Below, piece after piece: positions 34,293 through 42,768 of a stretch of DNA of 64,000 nucleotides. The stretch is from Paraburkholderia silviterrae (GTDB lineage Bacteria > Pseudomonadota > Gammaproteobacteria > Burkholderiales > Burkholderiaceae): NCBI RefSeq assembly GCF_004353915.1, contig NZ_SMRP01000030.1, positions 1-64,000 on the forward strand, in the 5' to 3' direction. The position numbers and the translations under genes are program-made. The notes beneath the pieces were generated by a model, which made no database searches, had not been told where the DNA came from, and saw only the letters and a list, made by a program, of their open reading frames with translations. Numbering within the stretch: position 1 is the first letter of the stretch; each line of letters starts with the position of its first letter.

Positions 34293-35672
34293 TTACTCCT
34301 GATGAGTCTGCGATGAAGAATGGGAGGCGCGCTCGCCATACGACGCGAGTACCGCGTCGACAAAAGCGTGCGCCTCACCCACGTAGTTGGCGGGATCGAG
34401 CAGCGCCTTCAGGCGCGCGTCGTCCAGATGTTGTGTGACGGCGGGGTCGGCTGCGAGCACGTCGTAAAGCGTGCGCCCCGTTTGCACCGCCGTTTTCGAT
34501 GCGTGCTCAACGAGATGATGCGCGTCCAGCCGACCGATTCGGTCGCCGAGCGCGAGCATCACGGCCTCGCCGAGAATCAGGCCATGCGTGACGTTCAGGC
34601 TGGCCGCGAGACGCTCGGGCCGCACTTCGAGGCCGCCCGCGATCTGCTCGATCTGTGCGAGCGCGCCGCCCGCGAGACGCGCGAGCTCCGGCAGCGCATC
34701 CCATTCGGCCTGCCAGCCGCCGAGCGCACGCTCGTGCTCCTGCACCATGCCCGCGAAAACGGTGGCGACGAGGCCCGGCGCGCGCGTGGCGGCAGTCAGG
34801 ACTGCTGCGCAACCGACCGGATTGCGCTTGTGCGGCATTGTCGAAGAACCGCCCTTGCCTGCCGCAGCAGGCTCGCCCAGTTCGCCGATCTCGGTTTGCA
34901 TCTGCAGCGAGATATCGCGCGCGATCTTGCCGAGCGTGCCGATCAGCATGCCGAAGAACGAGGCGGCCTCGGCAATGCGGTCGCGCTGCGTATGCCAGGG
35001 CAGCGCGGGAGCGGCAAGGCCGAGCGCCTTCGCGAGTTCCGCACTCACCTTCGGCGCCGCCTCGCGCAGGCTCGCGAGCGTGCCCGCCGCACCGCCGAAT
35101 TGCAGCACCAGCGCGCGCTCGCGCAACGCCGCCAAGCGCTCGCGGTGACGCAGCATCGCATCGAGCCATTGCGCGAATTTCAGGCCGAGCGTGATCGGCA
35201 GCGCTTGCTGCAGCCAGGTGCGCCCGACCGCGGGCGTCGCGCGATGCGTGCGCGCGAGGTCGGCGAGCTTCGCGCAGGTGGCGTCGATACCGCTTTCGAT
35301 CAGCGCAAGCGCGTCGCGCAATTGCAGCACCGTGGCCGTATCGATGATGTCCTGGCTCGTCGCGCCCCAATGCACATATTTCGCGGCTTCGGGATCGGCA
35401 GCCTTCACGCGCGCGGTCAGTTGCTTGACGAGCGGAATCGCCAGATTGCCGCCCAACGCGGCATCGCGCGCAAGTGCTTCGGCGTCGAGCCGGTCCGCAG
35501 CGCAGGTCGCGACGATCGCCGCGACGGCGGACTGCGGAATCACGCCATGCGCCGCCGACGCCCGCGCCAGCGCCGCTTCCACGTCGAGCATGCGCTGCAG
35601 CGTGGCCGCGGGAGACCACACGGCATTCATCGGCTCGGTGCCGCAGATCAGGCTCGTCAGGCGTTCAATCAT
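34293..35672 (-). CDS. pcaB: 3-carboxy-cis,cis-muconate cycloisomerase
   Basis: 459 residues of the fumarase/aspartase superfamily, with the signature GGSSTMPHKRNPVGC. The start MIERLTSLICGTEPMNAVWSPAATLQRMLDVEAALARASA is typical of PcaB. It converts 3-carboxymuconate to 4-carboxymuconolactone, the step before PcaC. ATG at 35672 is chosen over an upstream TTG. It follows pcaJ after 116 bp holding a large hairpin, so its level may differ from pcaIJ. pcaGH, which make its substrate, are not in the window. Confidence 0.95.
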   Translation of the reverse strand: MIERLTSLICGTEPMNAVWSPAATLQRMLDVEAALARASAAHGVIPQSAVAAIVATCAADRLDAEALARDAALGGNLAIPLVKQLTARVKAADPEAAKYVHWGATSQDIIDTATVLQLRDALALIESGIDATCAKLADLARTHRATPAVGRTWLQQALPITLGLKFAQWLDAMLRHRERLAALRERALVLQFGGAAGTLASLREAAPKVSAELAKALGLAAPALPWHTQRDRIAEAASFFGMLIGTLGKIARDISLQMQTEIGELGEPAAAGKGGSSTMPHKRNPVGCAAVLTAATRAPGLVATVFAGMVQEHERALGGWQAEWDALPELARLAGGALAQIEQIAGGLEVRPERLAASLNVTHGLILGEAVMLALGDRIGRLDAHHLVEHASKTAVQTGRTLYDVLAADPAVTQHLDDARLKALLDPANYVGEAHAFVDAVLASYGERASHSSSQTHQE

Positions 35673-35713
35673 GGATCGGGATGAATCGAGTGGAGATACG
35701 CGCAAACACAGAT

Positions 35714-35752
35714 GGCGCGGCGCCCGGCTACCGTTCAGCCGGACGCCGCGCC
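35714..35752. repeat. Long hairpin between pcaJ and pcaB
   Basis: GGCGCGGCG (35714-35722) pairs with CGCCGCGCC (35744-35752), and CCGGCT (35724-35729) with AGCCGG (35737-35742). The two stems are separated by one mismatch, with a 7-base loop. The stem is 15 paired bases and GC-rich. On the minus strand it is not followed by a T-run, so it may be an RNA-processing, stabilising or partial-termination site. Confidence 0.6.
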
Positions 35753-35788
35753 ACGCGGGTGTTCATGCGATGAGCGCGTTGCAGCAGT

Positions 35789-36448
35789 TTAAGCCGCGCG
35801 GCGATTCTGCGTTGCGTCGATCAGCGGCACGCCGGCCAGCTTTTGCAGCGCGTCGAAGTCGATGTCCGAATAGATCTCGCGCACGGCGAGGCCTTCCGGC
35901 GTCACGTCGAACGCGGCGATGTCGGTGTAGACACGGCCCACACAGCCCACGCCCGTCACCGGATACGAACACTCGCTCACGAGCTTGCTTTCGCCCTGCT
36001 TCGTGAGCAGTTCCATCATGACGAACACTTGCTTCGCGCCGAGCGCGAGGTCCATTGCGCCGCCCACTGCCGGAATCGCATCAGGCGCGCCGGTGTGCCA
36101 GTTCGCGAGGTCGCCCTTCACGGAGACCTGGAACGCGCCGAGCACGCAATAGTCGAGGTGGCCGCCGCGCATCATCGCGAACGAGTCCGCGTGATGGAAG
36201 AACGCGCCGCCCGTGAGCAGCGTCACGAACTGCTTGCCTGCGTTGATGAGTTCGTCGTCTTCCTGGCCGGGCGCCGGCGCCGGGCCCATGCCGAGCAGGC
36301 CGTTCTCACTGTGCAGGAAGATTTCTTTGCTCGGATCGAGGTGGTTGGCCACCAGCGTCGGCACGCCAATGCCGAGATTCACATAGGCGCCCTCAGGAAT
36401 GTCCTGAGCCACGCGTTGAGCCATTTCGTCGCGATTCAACCGTTTCAT
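35789..36448 (-). CDS. pcaJ: 3-oxoadipate CoA-transferase subunit B
   Basis: 219 residues, beta subunit of the succinyl-CoA:3-oxoacid CoA-transferase family. YVNLGIGVPTLVANHL and the catalytic-glutamate segment HSENGLLGMGPAPAPG are clear. It activates 3-oxoadipate to its CoA ester together with PcaI. ATG at 36448 (MKRLNRDEMAQRVAQDI). It starts 16 bp after pcaI. Confidence 0.95.
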   Translation of the reverse strand: MKRLNRDEMAQRVAQDIPEGAYVNLGIGVPTLVANHLDPSKEIFLHSENGLLGMGPAPAPGQEDDELINAGKQFVTLLTGGAFFHHADSFAMMRGGHLDYCVLGAFQVSVKGDLANWHTGAPDAIPAVGGAMDLALGAKQVFVMMELLTKQGESKLVSECSYPVTGVGCVGRVYTDIAAFDVTPEGLAVREIYSDIDFDALQKLAGVPLIDATQNRRAA

Positions 36449-36464
36449 TTCTTGACTCCGTAAC

Positions 36465-37166
36465 TCAGGCAGCCTGGCCGGCTTGCAGCGCCAGATGCGC
36501 CGGCTGCGGCACTTCAACGACGCGCTGCACGAAAATGCCGGGCGTCACGATGTTTTCCGGGTCGAGCTCGCCGAGCGGCACGACCTGAGTAACCTGGGCG
36601 ATGGCGACCTTCGCCGCGCTCGCCATGATCGGGCCGAAGTTGCGCGCCGTCTTGCGATAGACCAGGTTGCCCCAGCGATCGCCCTTGTAGGCCTTGATGA
36701 GCGCAAAGTCGGCGTGCAACGGCGACTCCAGCACGTAGTGGCGGCCATCGATCAGGCGCGTTTCCTTGCCTTCGGCCAGCTTCGTGGCGTAGCCCGTGGG
36801 CGTGAAGAAGCCGCCGATGCCAGCGCCCGCCGCGCGAATGCGCTCGGCCAGATTGCCCTGCGGCACGAGCTCGAGCTCGATTTCGCCGGCGCGGTAGAGC
36901 GCGTCGAACACATACGAGTCGCTCTGGCGCGGGAACGAGCAGATGATCTTGCGCACCCGCTTGGCCTTGAGCAGCGCGGCGAGACCGGTGTCGCCGTTGC
37001 CTGCGTTGTTGTTCACGATCGTGAGCTCGCGCGCACCCTGCGCGATCAGCGCGTCGATCAGTTCCGACGGCATGCCGGCCGTGCCGAAGCCGCCGATCAT
37101 CACCGTGGCGCCGTCGTGCACGTCGGCGACGGCGGCTTGAAGCGAATCAAAAATCTTGTTGATCAT
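36465..37166 (-). CDS. pcaI: 3-oxoadipate CoA-transferase subunit A
   Basis: 233 residues, alpha subunit of the CoA-transferase. MINKIFDSLQAAVADVHDGATVMIGGFGTAGMPSELIDAL carries the CoA-binding GGFGTAGxP motif, and EFE-like residues follow in LVPQGNLAERIRAAGAGIGGFFTPTGYAT. It forms the enzyme with PcaJ and is the first gene of the operon pcaI-J-B-D-C. The ATG at 37166 is chosen because upstream codons lack family sequence. Divergent from the LysR gene at 37508. Confidence 0.95.
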   Translation of the reverse strand: MINKIFDSLQAAVADVHDGATVMIGGFGTAGMPSELIDALIAQGARELTIVNNNAGNGDTGLAALLKAKRVRKIICSFPRQSDSYVFDALYRAGEIELELVPQGNLAERIRAAGAGIGGFFTPTGYATKLAEGKETRLIDGRHYVLESPLHADFALIKAYKGDRWGNLVYRKTARNFGPIMASAAKVAIAQVTQVVPLGELDPENIVTPGIFVQRVVEVPQPAHLALQAGQAA

Positions 37167-37224
37167 GCCTGTTCCTGAAAGCGATGCGCATCGCGGAAAG
37201 TCCACGTCACCCGATCGCAAAAAA

Positions 37225-37258
37225 GTTCTATATACGAACACTGATTCGTTTAGCGAAC
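37225..37258. promoter_or_regulatory. Tandem 15-bp boxes upstream of pcaI (IclR/PcaR-like)
   Basis: GTTCTATATACGAAC (37225-37239) and ATTCGTTTAGCGAAC (37244-37258) are related partly palindromic 15-mers spaced 19 bp start to start, about 60-90 bp before pcaI. They recall PcaR/PcaU-type IclR operators, which are repeats of a GTTCG-like 10-15-mer. No iclR-family gene is in the window. Confidence 0.45.
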
Positions 37259-37358
37259 GTCCAGCGCATTATCGGAGCCGAAATGCGCACTTGTCAAGGC
37301 GGGACTTCCTGAGGCAGCAATCCAGTGCACGCGGATTCATCGGAGGAAATCTAGTGCA

Positions 37359-37372
37359 TTGTCATTGGACAA
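37359..37372. promoter_or_regulatory. TTGTC-N4-GACAA site before the LysR gene
   Basis: A 14-bp dyad, TTGTC (37359-37363) and GACAA (37368-37372), about 140 bp upstream of the LysR start. It fits the T-N11-A style of LysR-type autoregulatory sites. Confidence 0.4.
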
Positions 37373-37507
37373 GGCATTGGACTGCAGGCGATGCGCGTCG
37401 TGCGAGATACAGTGAGCAAATCCCCCAATATCAGGCAATCGAATTCATGCACTACTGTTTATCGCGTTTCAACATAGTGCACCTTGCCGCCGGCGCGCGT
37501 CTTTCCC

Positions 37508-38431
37508 ATGCAAGATCTCGACCTGAATCTGATCCCTTACCTCGTCGCGATGGAGGAAACGCGTAACGTGAGCCGCGCCGCCGAGCGCCTGGGCGTGAGC
37601 CAGCCGCGCGTGAGCACGGCGCTCGGCAAGCTGCGCGAGTATTTCGGCGACCCGCTGTTCGTGCGCACCTCGCGCGGCATGGAGCCCACGCCGCGCGCAC
37701 TCGGCCTCATCCCGGCCGCGCGCGACGCGCTCATCCGCATCGAAAAGGGCATGCTCGAAGCGCAAGACTTCGACCCGGCCACCAGCACGCATACGTTCTC
37801 GATCGCCCTTTCGGATGTAGGCGAGATCGTGTTCCTGCCGCGCCTCTTGCAAGTGTTCGCCGAACGGGCGCCCAACGCCAATCTGCGCTCGGTCTCGCTG
37901 CCGCACAGCCAGGTGGAACGCGGACTCGAATCAGGCGACATCGATCTGGCCGTCGGCTACTTCCCCGACCTCGGCGGCAACAACTTTTTTCAGCAGCGCC
38001 TTTTCACGCACCGGTTCATCTGCCTGATGCGCAGCAACCACCCGCTCGCCGGCAAGCCCATGACGCTCGAGCAATTTCTTGCACTCGGGCACGCCGTCGT
38101 GCGCGCCGAGGGCCGCAGCCAGGAAGTGCTCGAACGCTTTCTGGAGAAAAAGCGCCTGCACCGGCGCGCCGTGCTAGAGACGCCTCACTTCATGAGCCTG
38201 CCGTTCATCCTCACGCGCACCGATCTGATTGCAACCGTCCCGCATGCAATCGGCTTCGCCTACGTATCGGAACATGCATCGATCGCGCTGGTGGAGCCGC
38301 CGCTGCCCTTGCCCCGCTTCGACCTCAAGCAGCACTGGCACCGCAAGTACCATAATGCGCCGCGCGGAGAATGGCTGCGCAGCGTGGTTGCCGAGCTCTT
38401 CAACGATGCAATGGACGAATGGCCGAAATGA
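37508..38431 (+). CDS. LysR family transcriptional regulator
   Basis: 307 residues. Helix-turn-helix at about 5-62 (NLIPYLVAMEETRNVSRAAERLGVSQPRVSTALGKLREYFGDPLFVRTSRGMEPTPRA). A periplasmic-binding-like effector domain follows (TFSIALSDVGEIVFLPRLLQVF, GDIDLAVGYFPDLGG). It is divergent from pcaI, so regulation of the pca operon is plausible. It looks closer to the NahR/NodD-like branch than to PcaQ, which I judge only from the style of the N-terminus. ATG at 37508. Confidence 0.9.
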   Translation: MQDLDLNLIPYLVAMEETRNVSRAAERLGVSQPRVSTALGKLREYFGDPLFVRTSRGMEPTPRALGLIPAARDALIRIEKGMLEAQDFDPATSTHTFSIALSDVGEIVFLPRLLQVFAERAPNANLRSVSLPHSQVERGLESGDIDLAVGYFPDLGGNNFFQQRLFTHRFICLMRSNHPLAGKPMTLEQFLALGHAVVRAEGRSQEVLERFLEKKRLHRRAVLETPHFMSLPFILTRTDLIATVPHAIGFAYVSEHASIALVEPPLPLPRFDLKQHWHRKYHNAPRGEWLRSVVAELFNDAMDEWPK

Positions 38432-38563
38432 ACCGGGCGATGAATGCCGCGGCGCAAGCCGTGGCAGCGCGCGCCGCCGTGCGCGGGCACTAAAGATTCA
38501 TGAAACAATGCGCGTTCGTGGTGCGCGTCGCAGCGGCGTGGCCCACATGACAGGAGCCGATGC

Positions 38564-39214
38564 ATGACCGACGAAAAGAACGCAGAAAAGACCCGCAAGA
38601 AAAAGTCGAAAAGCGGCGCAGGCCGGCCATCGCGCGAGCAAGCGGAAGACGCCGTGCGCGTGCTGCTGCGCTGGGCCGGCGACGACCCCGCACGCGAAGG
38701 CCTGATCGATACGCCCGCGCGCGTCGTGCGCGCCTATGAGGAATTCTTCGCGGGCTACGATCACGATCCAAGCGAGATTCTGTCGCGCACCTTCTCGGAA
38801 GTGGACGGCTACGACGAGATGATCGTCCTGAAGGACATCCGCTTCGAGAGCTACTGCGAGCATCACATGGTGCCGATCATCGGCCGCGCGCACGTGGCGT
38901 ATCTGCCCGAGCATCGCGTGGTGGGCATTTCGAAGCTCGCGCGGCTCGTCGACGCCTTCGCCAAGCGCCTGCAGATTCAGGAGAAGATGACCGCGCAGAT
39001 CGCCGACACGCTCAACGAGGTGCTCCAGCCCAAGGGCGTGGGCGTGATTCTCGAAGCGGCGCATCAATGCATGTCGACGCGCGGCGTGCACAAGGCCGGC
39101 GTCACGATGGTCACGTCGCGCATGCTCGGCACGTTCCGCAGCGACCCGTCCACGCGCCGCGAATTTCTTTCCATCGTCGGCAATCCCGGTGTGATGAGCG
39201 TGCCCAACACCTGA
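38564..39214 (+). CDS. folE: GTP cyclohydrolase I
   Basis: 216 residues. It converts GTP to dihydroneopterin triphosphate, the first step of folate (or pterin) synthesis. Zn and substrate motifs are ESYCEHHMVPIIGRAHVAYLPEHRVVGISKLARLV and LEAAHQCMSTRGV. GDDPAREGLIDTPARVVRAYEEFF is the conserved N-terminal part. The lysine-rich first 22 residues (MTDEKNAEKTRKKKSKSGAGRP) are a disordered lead. Ribosome-binding site CAGGAG precedes the ATG. Monocistronic in appearance, convergent with the serine acetyltransferase gene. Confidence 0.95.
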   Translation: MTDEKNAEKTRKKKSKSGAGRPSREQAEDAVRVLLRWAGDDPAREGLIDTPARVVRAYEEFFAGYDHDPSEILSRTFSEVDGYDEMIVLKDIRFESYCEHHMVPIIGRAHVAYLPEHRVVGISKLARLVDAFAKRLQIQEKMTAQIADTLNEVLQPKGVGVILEAAHQCMSTRGVHKAGVTMVTSRMLGTFRSDPSTRREFLSIVGNPGVMSVPNT

Positions 39215-39284
39215 AGCTCGCGCCGCAACGTGCCCTCAGGTTCGGCCCGAGCCGGGTCGCAACCGCTCAGGCCGTTCAGCCACT

Positions 39285-39302
39285 GGTGCGCCCGGGCGCA
39301 CC
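39285..39302. repeat. 18-bp perfect palindrome GGTGCGCCCGGGCGCACC
   Basis: Self-complementary without a loop, located between the convergent folE and cysE-like genes. It may contribute to termination in both directions; no T-run is present. Several CGCTCAGG words surround it. Confidence 0.4.
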
Positions 39303-39366
39303 GCCCTGAAGGCCACTCGCGGCGGCAACCGCCACAACGCGGCCGCTCAGGACCGCTCGCAGCGCC

Positions 39367-40290
39367 TCAAGCCGATTCGTTGCCGCTGCCGATTTCGCGA
39401 ATCTTGCCCTGGCGCACGCTGCTGCCCGGCGGCACGCTGTGCGTGAGCCACACATTGCCGCCGATCACCGAGCCTCGTCCGATCGTCACCCGGCCCAGAA
39501 TGGTTGCGCCGGCATAGATCACCACGTCGTCCTCGACGATCGGATGACGCGCATTGCCCTTCACGAGCGTGCCGTCGAGATCGGCCGCGAAGCTCTTCGC
39601 GCCCAGCGTCACGGCCTGGTACACGCGCACGCGCTCGCCGATGATCGCCGTCTCGCCGATCACGACGCCGGTGCCATGGTCGATGAAGAAGCTCGAGCCG
39701 ATCTGCGCGCCCGGGTGAATGTCGATGCCCGTTGCCGAATGCGCGATTTCGTTGATGAAGCGCGCGAGCAGCGGCACGCCGAGCCGATGCAAGGCATGCG
39801 CCAGCCGATGATGCGTCATGGCCCAGACACCGGGATAGCAGAGCAGGATTTCGGTGATGTGCTGCGCGGCCGGGTCGCCCGTGAAAGCGGCCTGGATGTC
39901 GCTCACGAGCAGTGCGCGAATGCCGGGCAACTGGTGACCGAACTCACGGGCGATGTCGAAGGCGCGCGTGCGCAGCACCTCGTCGCCGGCTTCGGCATTC
40001 TCGGGCAGGAAGCGCAGCGCACGGCGGATCTGCTCGGCAAGCAGGCGCAAGGTGCTTTCGAGGGTATGGCCGACGTAATAGTCGACGCTTTCGTCAGTCA
40101 GGTCGGGGGCGCCGTAGTGCGTGGGAAACAGCGCGGCGCGCAGACCGGCGACGATATTGATCACGCCATCGCGCGAGGGCAGTTCGCGGATGCCGAGCGG
40201 ATGGCGCGTGCGGTGGAGCTCTTCGCGCGACGCGCGCAGGTCGGCAACGATCTGTTCGAGGCCCCAATCGGGAGAAGCGGGATTTGACAT
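39367..40290 (-). CDS. cysE: Serine O-acetyltransferase (EpsC/CysE type)
   Basis: 307 residues. An alpha-helical N-terminal domain is followed by a left-handed beta-helix of hexapeptide repeats (about 185-290). The text DIHPGAQIGSSFFIDHGTGVVIGETAIIGERVRVYQAVTLGAKSF contains the catalytic histidine and the serine acetyltransferase signature. It makes O-acetylserine for cysteine synthesis. The longer N-terminus fits the EpsC-type group common in Burkholderiales. The ribosome-binding site is weak. No sulfur genes adjoin it. Confidence 0.9.
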   Translation of the reverse strand: MSNPASPDWGLEQIVADLRASREELHRTRHPLGIRELPSRDGVINIVAGLRAALFPTHYGAPDLTDESVDYYVGHTLESTLRLLAEQIRRALRFLPENAEAGDEVLRTRAFDIAREFGHQLPGIRALLVSDIQAAFTGDPAAQHITEILLCYPGVWAMTHHRLAHALHRLGVPLLARFINEIAHSATGIDIHPGAQIGSSFFIDHGTGVVIGETAIIGERVRVYQAVTLGAKSFAADLDGTLVKGNARHPIVEDDVVIYAGATILGRVTIGRGSVIGGNVWLTHSVPPGSSVRQGKIREIGSGNESA

Positions 40291-40515
40291 GATGAAGCGG
40301 CAGAGGCAGCGGGCGCCACCGAGGAGTGTATCGACCCCAGAGATTACCGCTTTTCGCGAGAGTGCGCCGAGGTGCCCTCAGGCGCTCCCGGGCGGCCCTG
40401 GTTGCCCTTAGGCGCGCTCATGGGTCCTTGACCCAAGCCCGCCAGCGGCGCGTCCCCTGGAAGCCGGACGGCGCGCCCCTTGAAAGCCGGACGGCGGCGC
40501 GCTGCGCGCCAGGCC

Positions 40516-40758
40516 TCAGAGCGTGACGCTGCTCGCATCGATCCAGCGCACCGCCCAGTCGCGCGCATGCGCAATGGCAGCGGCTTCGTCGGAAAAGCGC
40601 AAATCGGCTGGGAAAAAACGATTGGCAACGAGTTCGCCGTCGCTCGAGCGCGAGATCACCACATAAGGTTGATAAGTGCCGTCGCCAGCGCGCGCCGGTG
40701 CGCAATTAAGCAAATAGCCGCGATGCGTGAATGCAGCGTCGAAGTGCATGTGTCTCAT
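40516..40758 (-). CDS. Small protein of unknown function
   Basis: 80 residues from the ATG at 40758 (AGGGG upstream): MRHMHFDAAFTHRGYLLNCAPARAGDGTYQPYVVISRSSDGELVANRFFPADLRFSDEAAAIAHARDWAVRWID. The pattern, a beta-rich first half and an alpha-helix beginning FSDEAAAIAHARDWAVRWID, looks like a small alpha/beta stress or YqjF-like domain seen in many Burkholderia small proteins. I cannot name a family. It stands alone. Codon use matches neighbours, supporting a real gene. Confidence 0.6.
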   Translation of the reverse strand: MRHMHFDAAFTHRGYLLNCAPARAGDGTYQPYVVISRSSDGELVANRFFPADLRFSDEAAAIAHARDWAVRWIDASSVTL

Positions 40759-41055
40759 CCGCCCCTGACTGCCTTGTCCGTTTTCGTGGGCGCGTACAGG
40801 ATCGTGCGGCAAAGCCACAGCCCGGCCATTCTTCATGCCGTTAATTCTTAAGCGCGCCAACTCGTTGAAAGAGGATCATACTCCCAGTAAATACGGCGAT
40901 CCAACGAAAAAAATGCTGGATTGCTGGAGGCGTTCTCCTGGTGCACAGGCTTGCAATTCCGCCCGATTCACGGTTCGCACCGAGTGTTTTGGAACGTCTC
41001 ATGCTGAATTTTGGTGCATCTAGTTCTTCATTGGCTCTCCCACGGAGGACACACC

Positions 41056-41508
41056 ATGACCGACTCCGACCGCAACAACCGCCCCGGCGAAATGCAAGCC
41101 AAAGAGCCGCGCCGGCGCAGCGCCGAGCTGCATAACGACCGGACCCACGACAGCACGGTCGACACCGACGGCAAGAACCGCGAAGCCGCACGCCTCGCGG
41201 GAGACGGCCTGATCGGCCCCGACGAAGTCACCACCAGCAACGCCTCGCTCGACAACAGCATGCCGGAGGCCCTCGACGGTCTGGCGGGCTTCGACAGCCG
41301 CGGCCTCGCGCATCGCATGCCGTTCGCGGCCGGGACTGGCTTCGAGGCCGTCGATATGGGAATGACCAACCCGGAGATGCCCTACGATTTCGACTGGCAG
41401 CTCGCCGACCCGCGCGAGCCGGGCCAGCGCCGCAGTCCGGGACGCATTCATTACGCCATCAACCACATGCGGCCGACGCGCGTTGTCGAACTGCATCGCA
41501 AGCCTTGA
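41056..41508 (+). CDS. DUF3005-like protein
   Basis: 150 residues, hydrophilic, with no signal peptide. NDRTHDSTVDTDGKNREAARL, TSNASLDNSMPEALDGLAGFDSR and DLGMT-like VDMGMTNPEMPYDFDWQL match what I remember of the Burkholderia DUF3005 family. Function unknown. GGAGG precedes the ATG. It is followed by a perfect hairpin and the regulatory region of the quorum-sensing genes. Many charged and polar residues suggest a partly disordered protein. Confidence 0.65.
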   Translation: MTDSDRNNRPGEMQAKEPRRRSAELHNDRTHDSTVDTDGKNREAARLAGDGLIGPDEVTTSNASLDNSMPEALDGLAGFDSRGLAHRMPFAAGTGFEAVDMGMTNPEMPYDFDWQLADPREPGQRRSPGRIHYAINHMRPTRVVELHRKP

Positions 41509-41531
41509 CCCACGCAGCACATGCAATCGAA

Positions 41532-41558
41532 CGCCTGGCGAACATGCCTCGCCAGGCG
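41532..41558 (+). terminator. Hairpin after the DUF3005-like gene
   Basis: CGCCTGGCGA (41532-41541) and TCGCCAGGCG (41549-41558) form a perfect 10-bp stem with a 7-base loop, 24 bp past the stop. No T-run follows. Confidence 0.55.
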
Positions 41559-41669
41559 CGGCCGATTGCGGCCGTGCACACCGCGACACCCTCTTCCGTT
41601 CGGTGAGACCGCGCAGGCCGGAATGGACCAAATGCCGCGTTGAATGACGCGCGAACGGCCCTAACTAGC

Positions 41670-41685
41670 ATGCACAAAAGTGCAT
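41670..41685. promoter_or_regulatory. 16-bp palindrome ATGCAC-AAAA-GTGCAT
   Basis: ATGCAC (41670-41675) and GTGCAT (41680-41685) around four A. Candidate operator in the AT-rich region before braR. No binding protein is identifiable. Confidence 0.4.
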
Positions 41686-41841
41686 TCGATCGTATTAACA
41701 ATCTTTCAAATTAGCGCGATATGAATTACCCGGCTTTATTACCGATTCGGATTAAGCCATTTCCGGAATGAGCAATAGATGCCAAAACTCAATTCCGTGC
41801 GACGTCCGCGTTAGATGCGCTATGCCAACAAACCATCACTT

Positions 41842-41863
41842 TTGTTCTGCATGTGCAGAACAA
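41842..41863. promoter_or_regulatory. 22-bp perfect palindrome upstream of braR
   Basis: TTGTTCTGCA (41842-41851) and TGCAGAACAA (41854-41863) are perfect 10-bp arms around TG. A dyad of this length and symmetry in a promoter region strongly suggests a homodimeric regulator site. It does not fit CT-N12-AG of lux boxes. Confidence 0.55.
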
Positions 41864-42024
41864 GTACGAGACTTCTCCCTAAGCGCCGGGTCAATCCCTG
41901 GCGCAAAACCTTTCCGGTGGGGAGAAAAAGACGATGTTTTCGGAATTTAGTGATAAATTGTTACATCACAAGAAGCAAGGCGGCAGCCTGCCCCAGGCAC
42001 CGCCTGCGGTCTGGCCCACCGCCG

Positions 42025-42768
42025 ATGGAGAGTGTTGACGTGCCTCTACATTACATTGAGCAGATGTCATCCGTGCTCGACGCCCCCGAGGATTCGGCGT
42101 GGTTCGAGGCGGTGTCTCGGCTCGCCGCCTCATGGGGTTTCGGCCAGGTCATGCTGGCCATCCTGCCGCGCCCGGGCATGCGGCTCGAAGACGCGTTCAT
42201 CCGGACCAACTATTCCTCCGTCTGGCGGCAGGCGTATAACGACCACGGCATGGCGTATTTCGACCCGGTCGTCGCGCATTGCACGACGCGTGCCGCCCCG
42301 CTCATCTGGTCGCCTGAACTGTTTGCCACCGAGCAGCAGCAATCGATGTATGAAGAGGCCCGCTCACACGGGCTGCGCGCCGGCATTACCCTGCCGATCC
42401 ATGGCCCGCGCCAGGAGGCGGGCATGCTGTGCTTCGTCAACGACGCCAATCCGTCGGACTCGTTCTGGCAGGACGTGGACCGCGCGCTGCCGAACCTCGT
42501 GTTGCTACGGGATCTCGTGCTCGACACGAGCCAGCGGCACCTGAACGATCATGCTCAGTCCCTGATTCCCAAGCTCACGCCGCGCGAAAAGGAATGCCTC
42601 AAGTGGACTGCGCTGGGCAAGTCCACCTGGGAAATTTCGCACATCCTGAATTGCTCCGAGGCCGTTGTGAACTTCCACATGAAGAACATTCGCGGGAAGT
42701 TCGGCGTGAACTCACGGCGTGCGGCAGCCGTGATTGCAACCCAGATGGGTCTTATTGACCCGGGCTAA
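42025..42768 (+). CDS. braR: LuxR-type quorum-sensing regulator (BraR/PpuR-like)
   Basis: 247 residues. An autoinducer-binding domain occupies about 10-165, with the conserved W/Y/D residues in NYSSVWRQAYNDHGMAYFDPVV and a glycine-rich end RAGITLPIHGPRQEAGMLCFV. A LuxR helix-turn-helix follows at about 180-245 (LTPREKECLKWTALGKSTWEISHILNCSEAVVNFHMKNIRGKFGVNSRRAAAV). It should bind a long-chain acyl-homoserine lactone and activate the adjacent synthase gene. The ATG at 42025 is supported by domain limits; the frame is open upstream. Its 3' end overlaps the convergent rsaL gene by 17 bases, the layout of LasR-RsaL-LasI and Paraburkholderia BraR-RsaL-BraI systems. Confidence 0.88.
   Translation: MESVDVPLHYIEQMSSVLDAPEDSAWFEAVSRLAASWGFGQVMLAILPRPGMRLEDAFIRTNYSSVWRQAYNDHGMAYFDPVVAHCTTRAAPLIWSPELFATEQQQSMYEEARSHGLRAGITLPIHGPRQEAGMLCFVNDANPSDSFWQDVDRALPNLVLLRDLVLDTSQRHLNDHAQSLIPKLTPREKECLKWTALGKSTWEISHILNCSEAVVNFHMKNIRGKFGVNSRRAAAVIATQMGLIDPG

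Larger units (their letters stand above)
37167..37507. other. Divergent pcaI / LysR regulatory region
   Basis: 341 bp with no gene. It contains the two putative operator elements described separately (37225-37258 near pcaI and 37359-37372 toward the LysR gene). No other structure stands out. Confidence 0.6.
41509..42024. other. Intergenic region upstream of braR
   Basis: 516 bp without a supported gene. GC falls sharply between 41690 and 41970 compared with flanking DNA. It holds the terminator hairpin at 41532-41558 and two palindromes at 41670-41685 and 41842-41863 described separately. The braR promoter should lie here. Confidence 0.5.

Noticed and set aside
41842..41863. LexA box
   Set aside because: The palindrome contains CTG and CAG, but separated by 6 rather than 10 bases, and no SOS gene follows.
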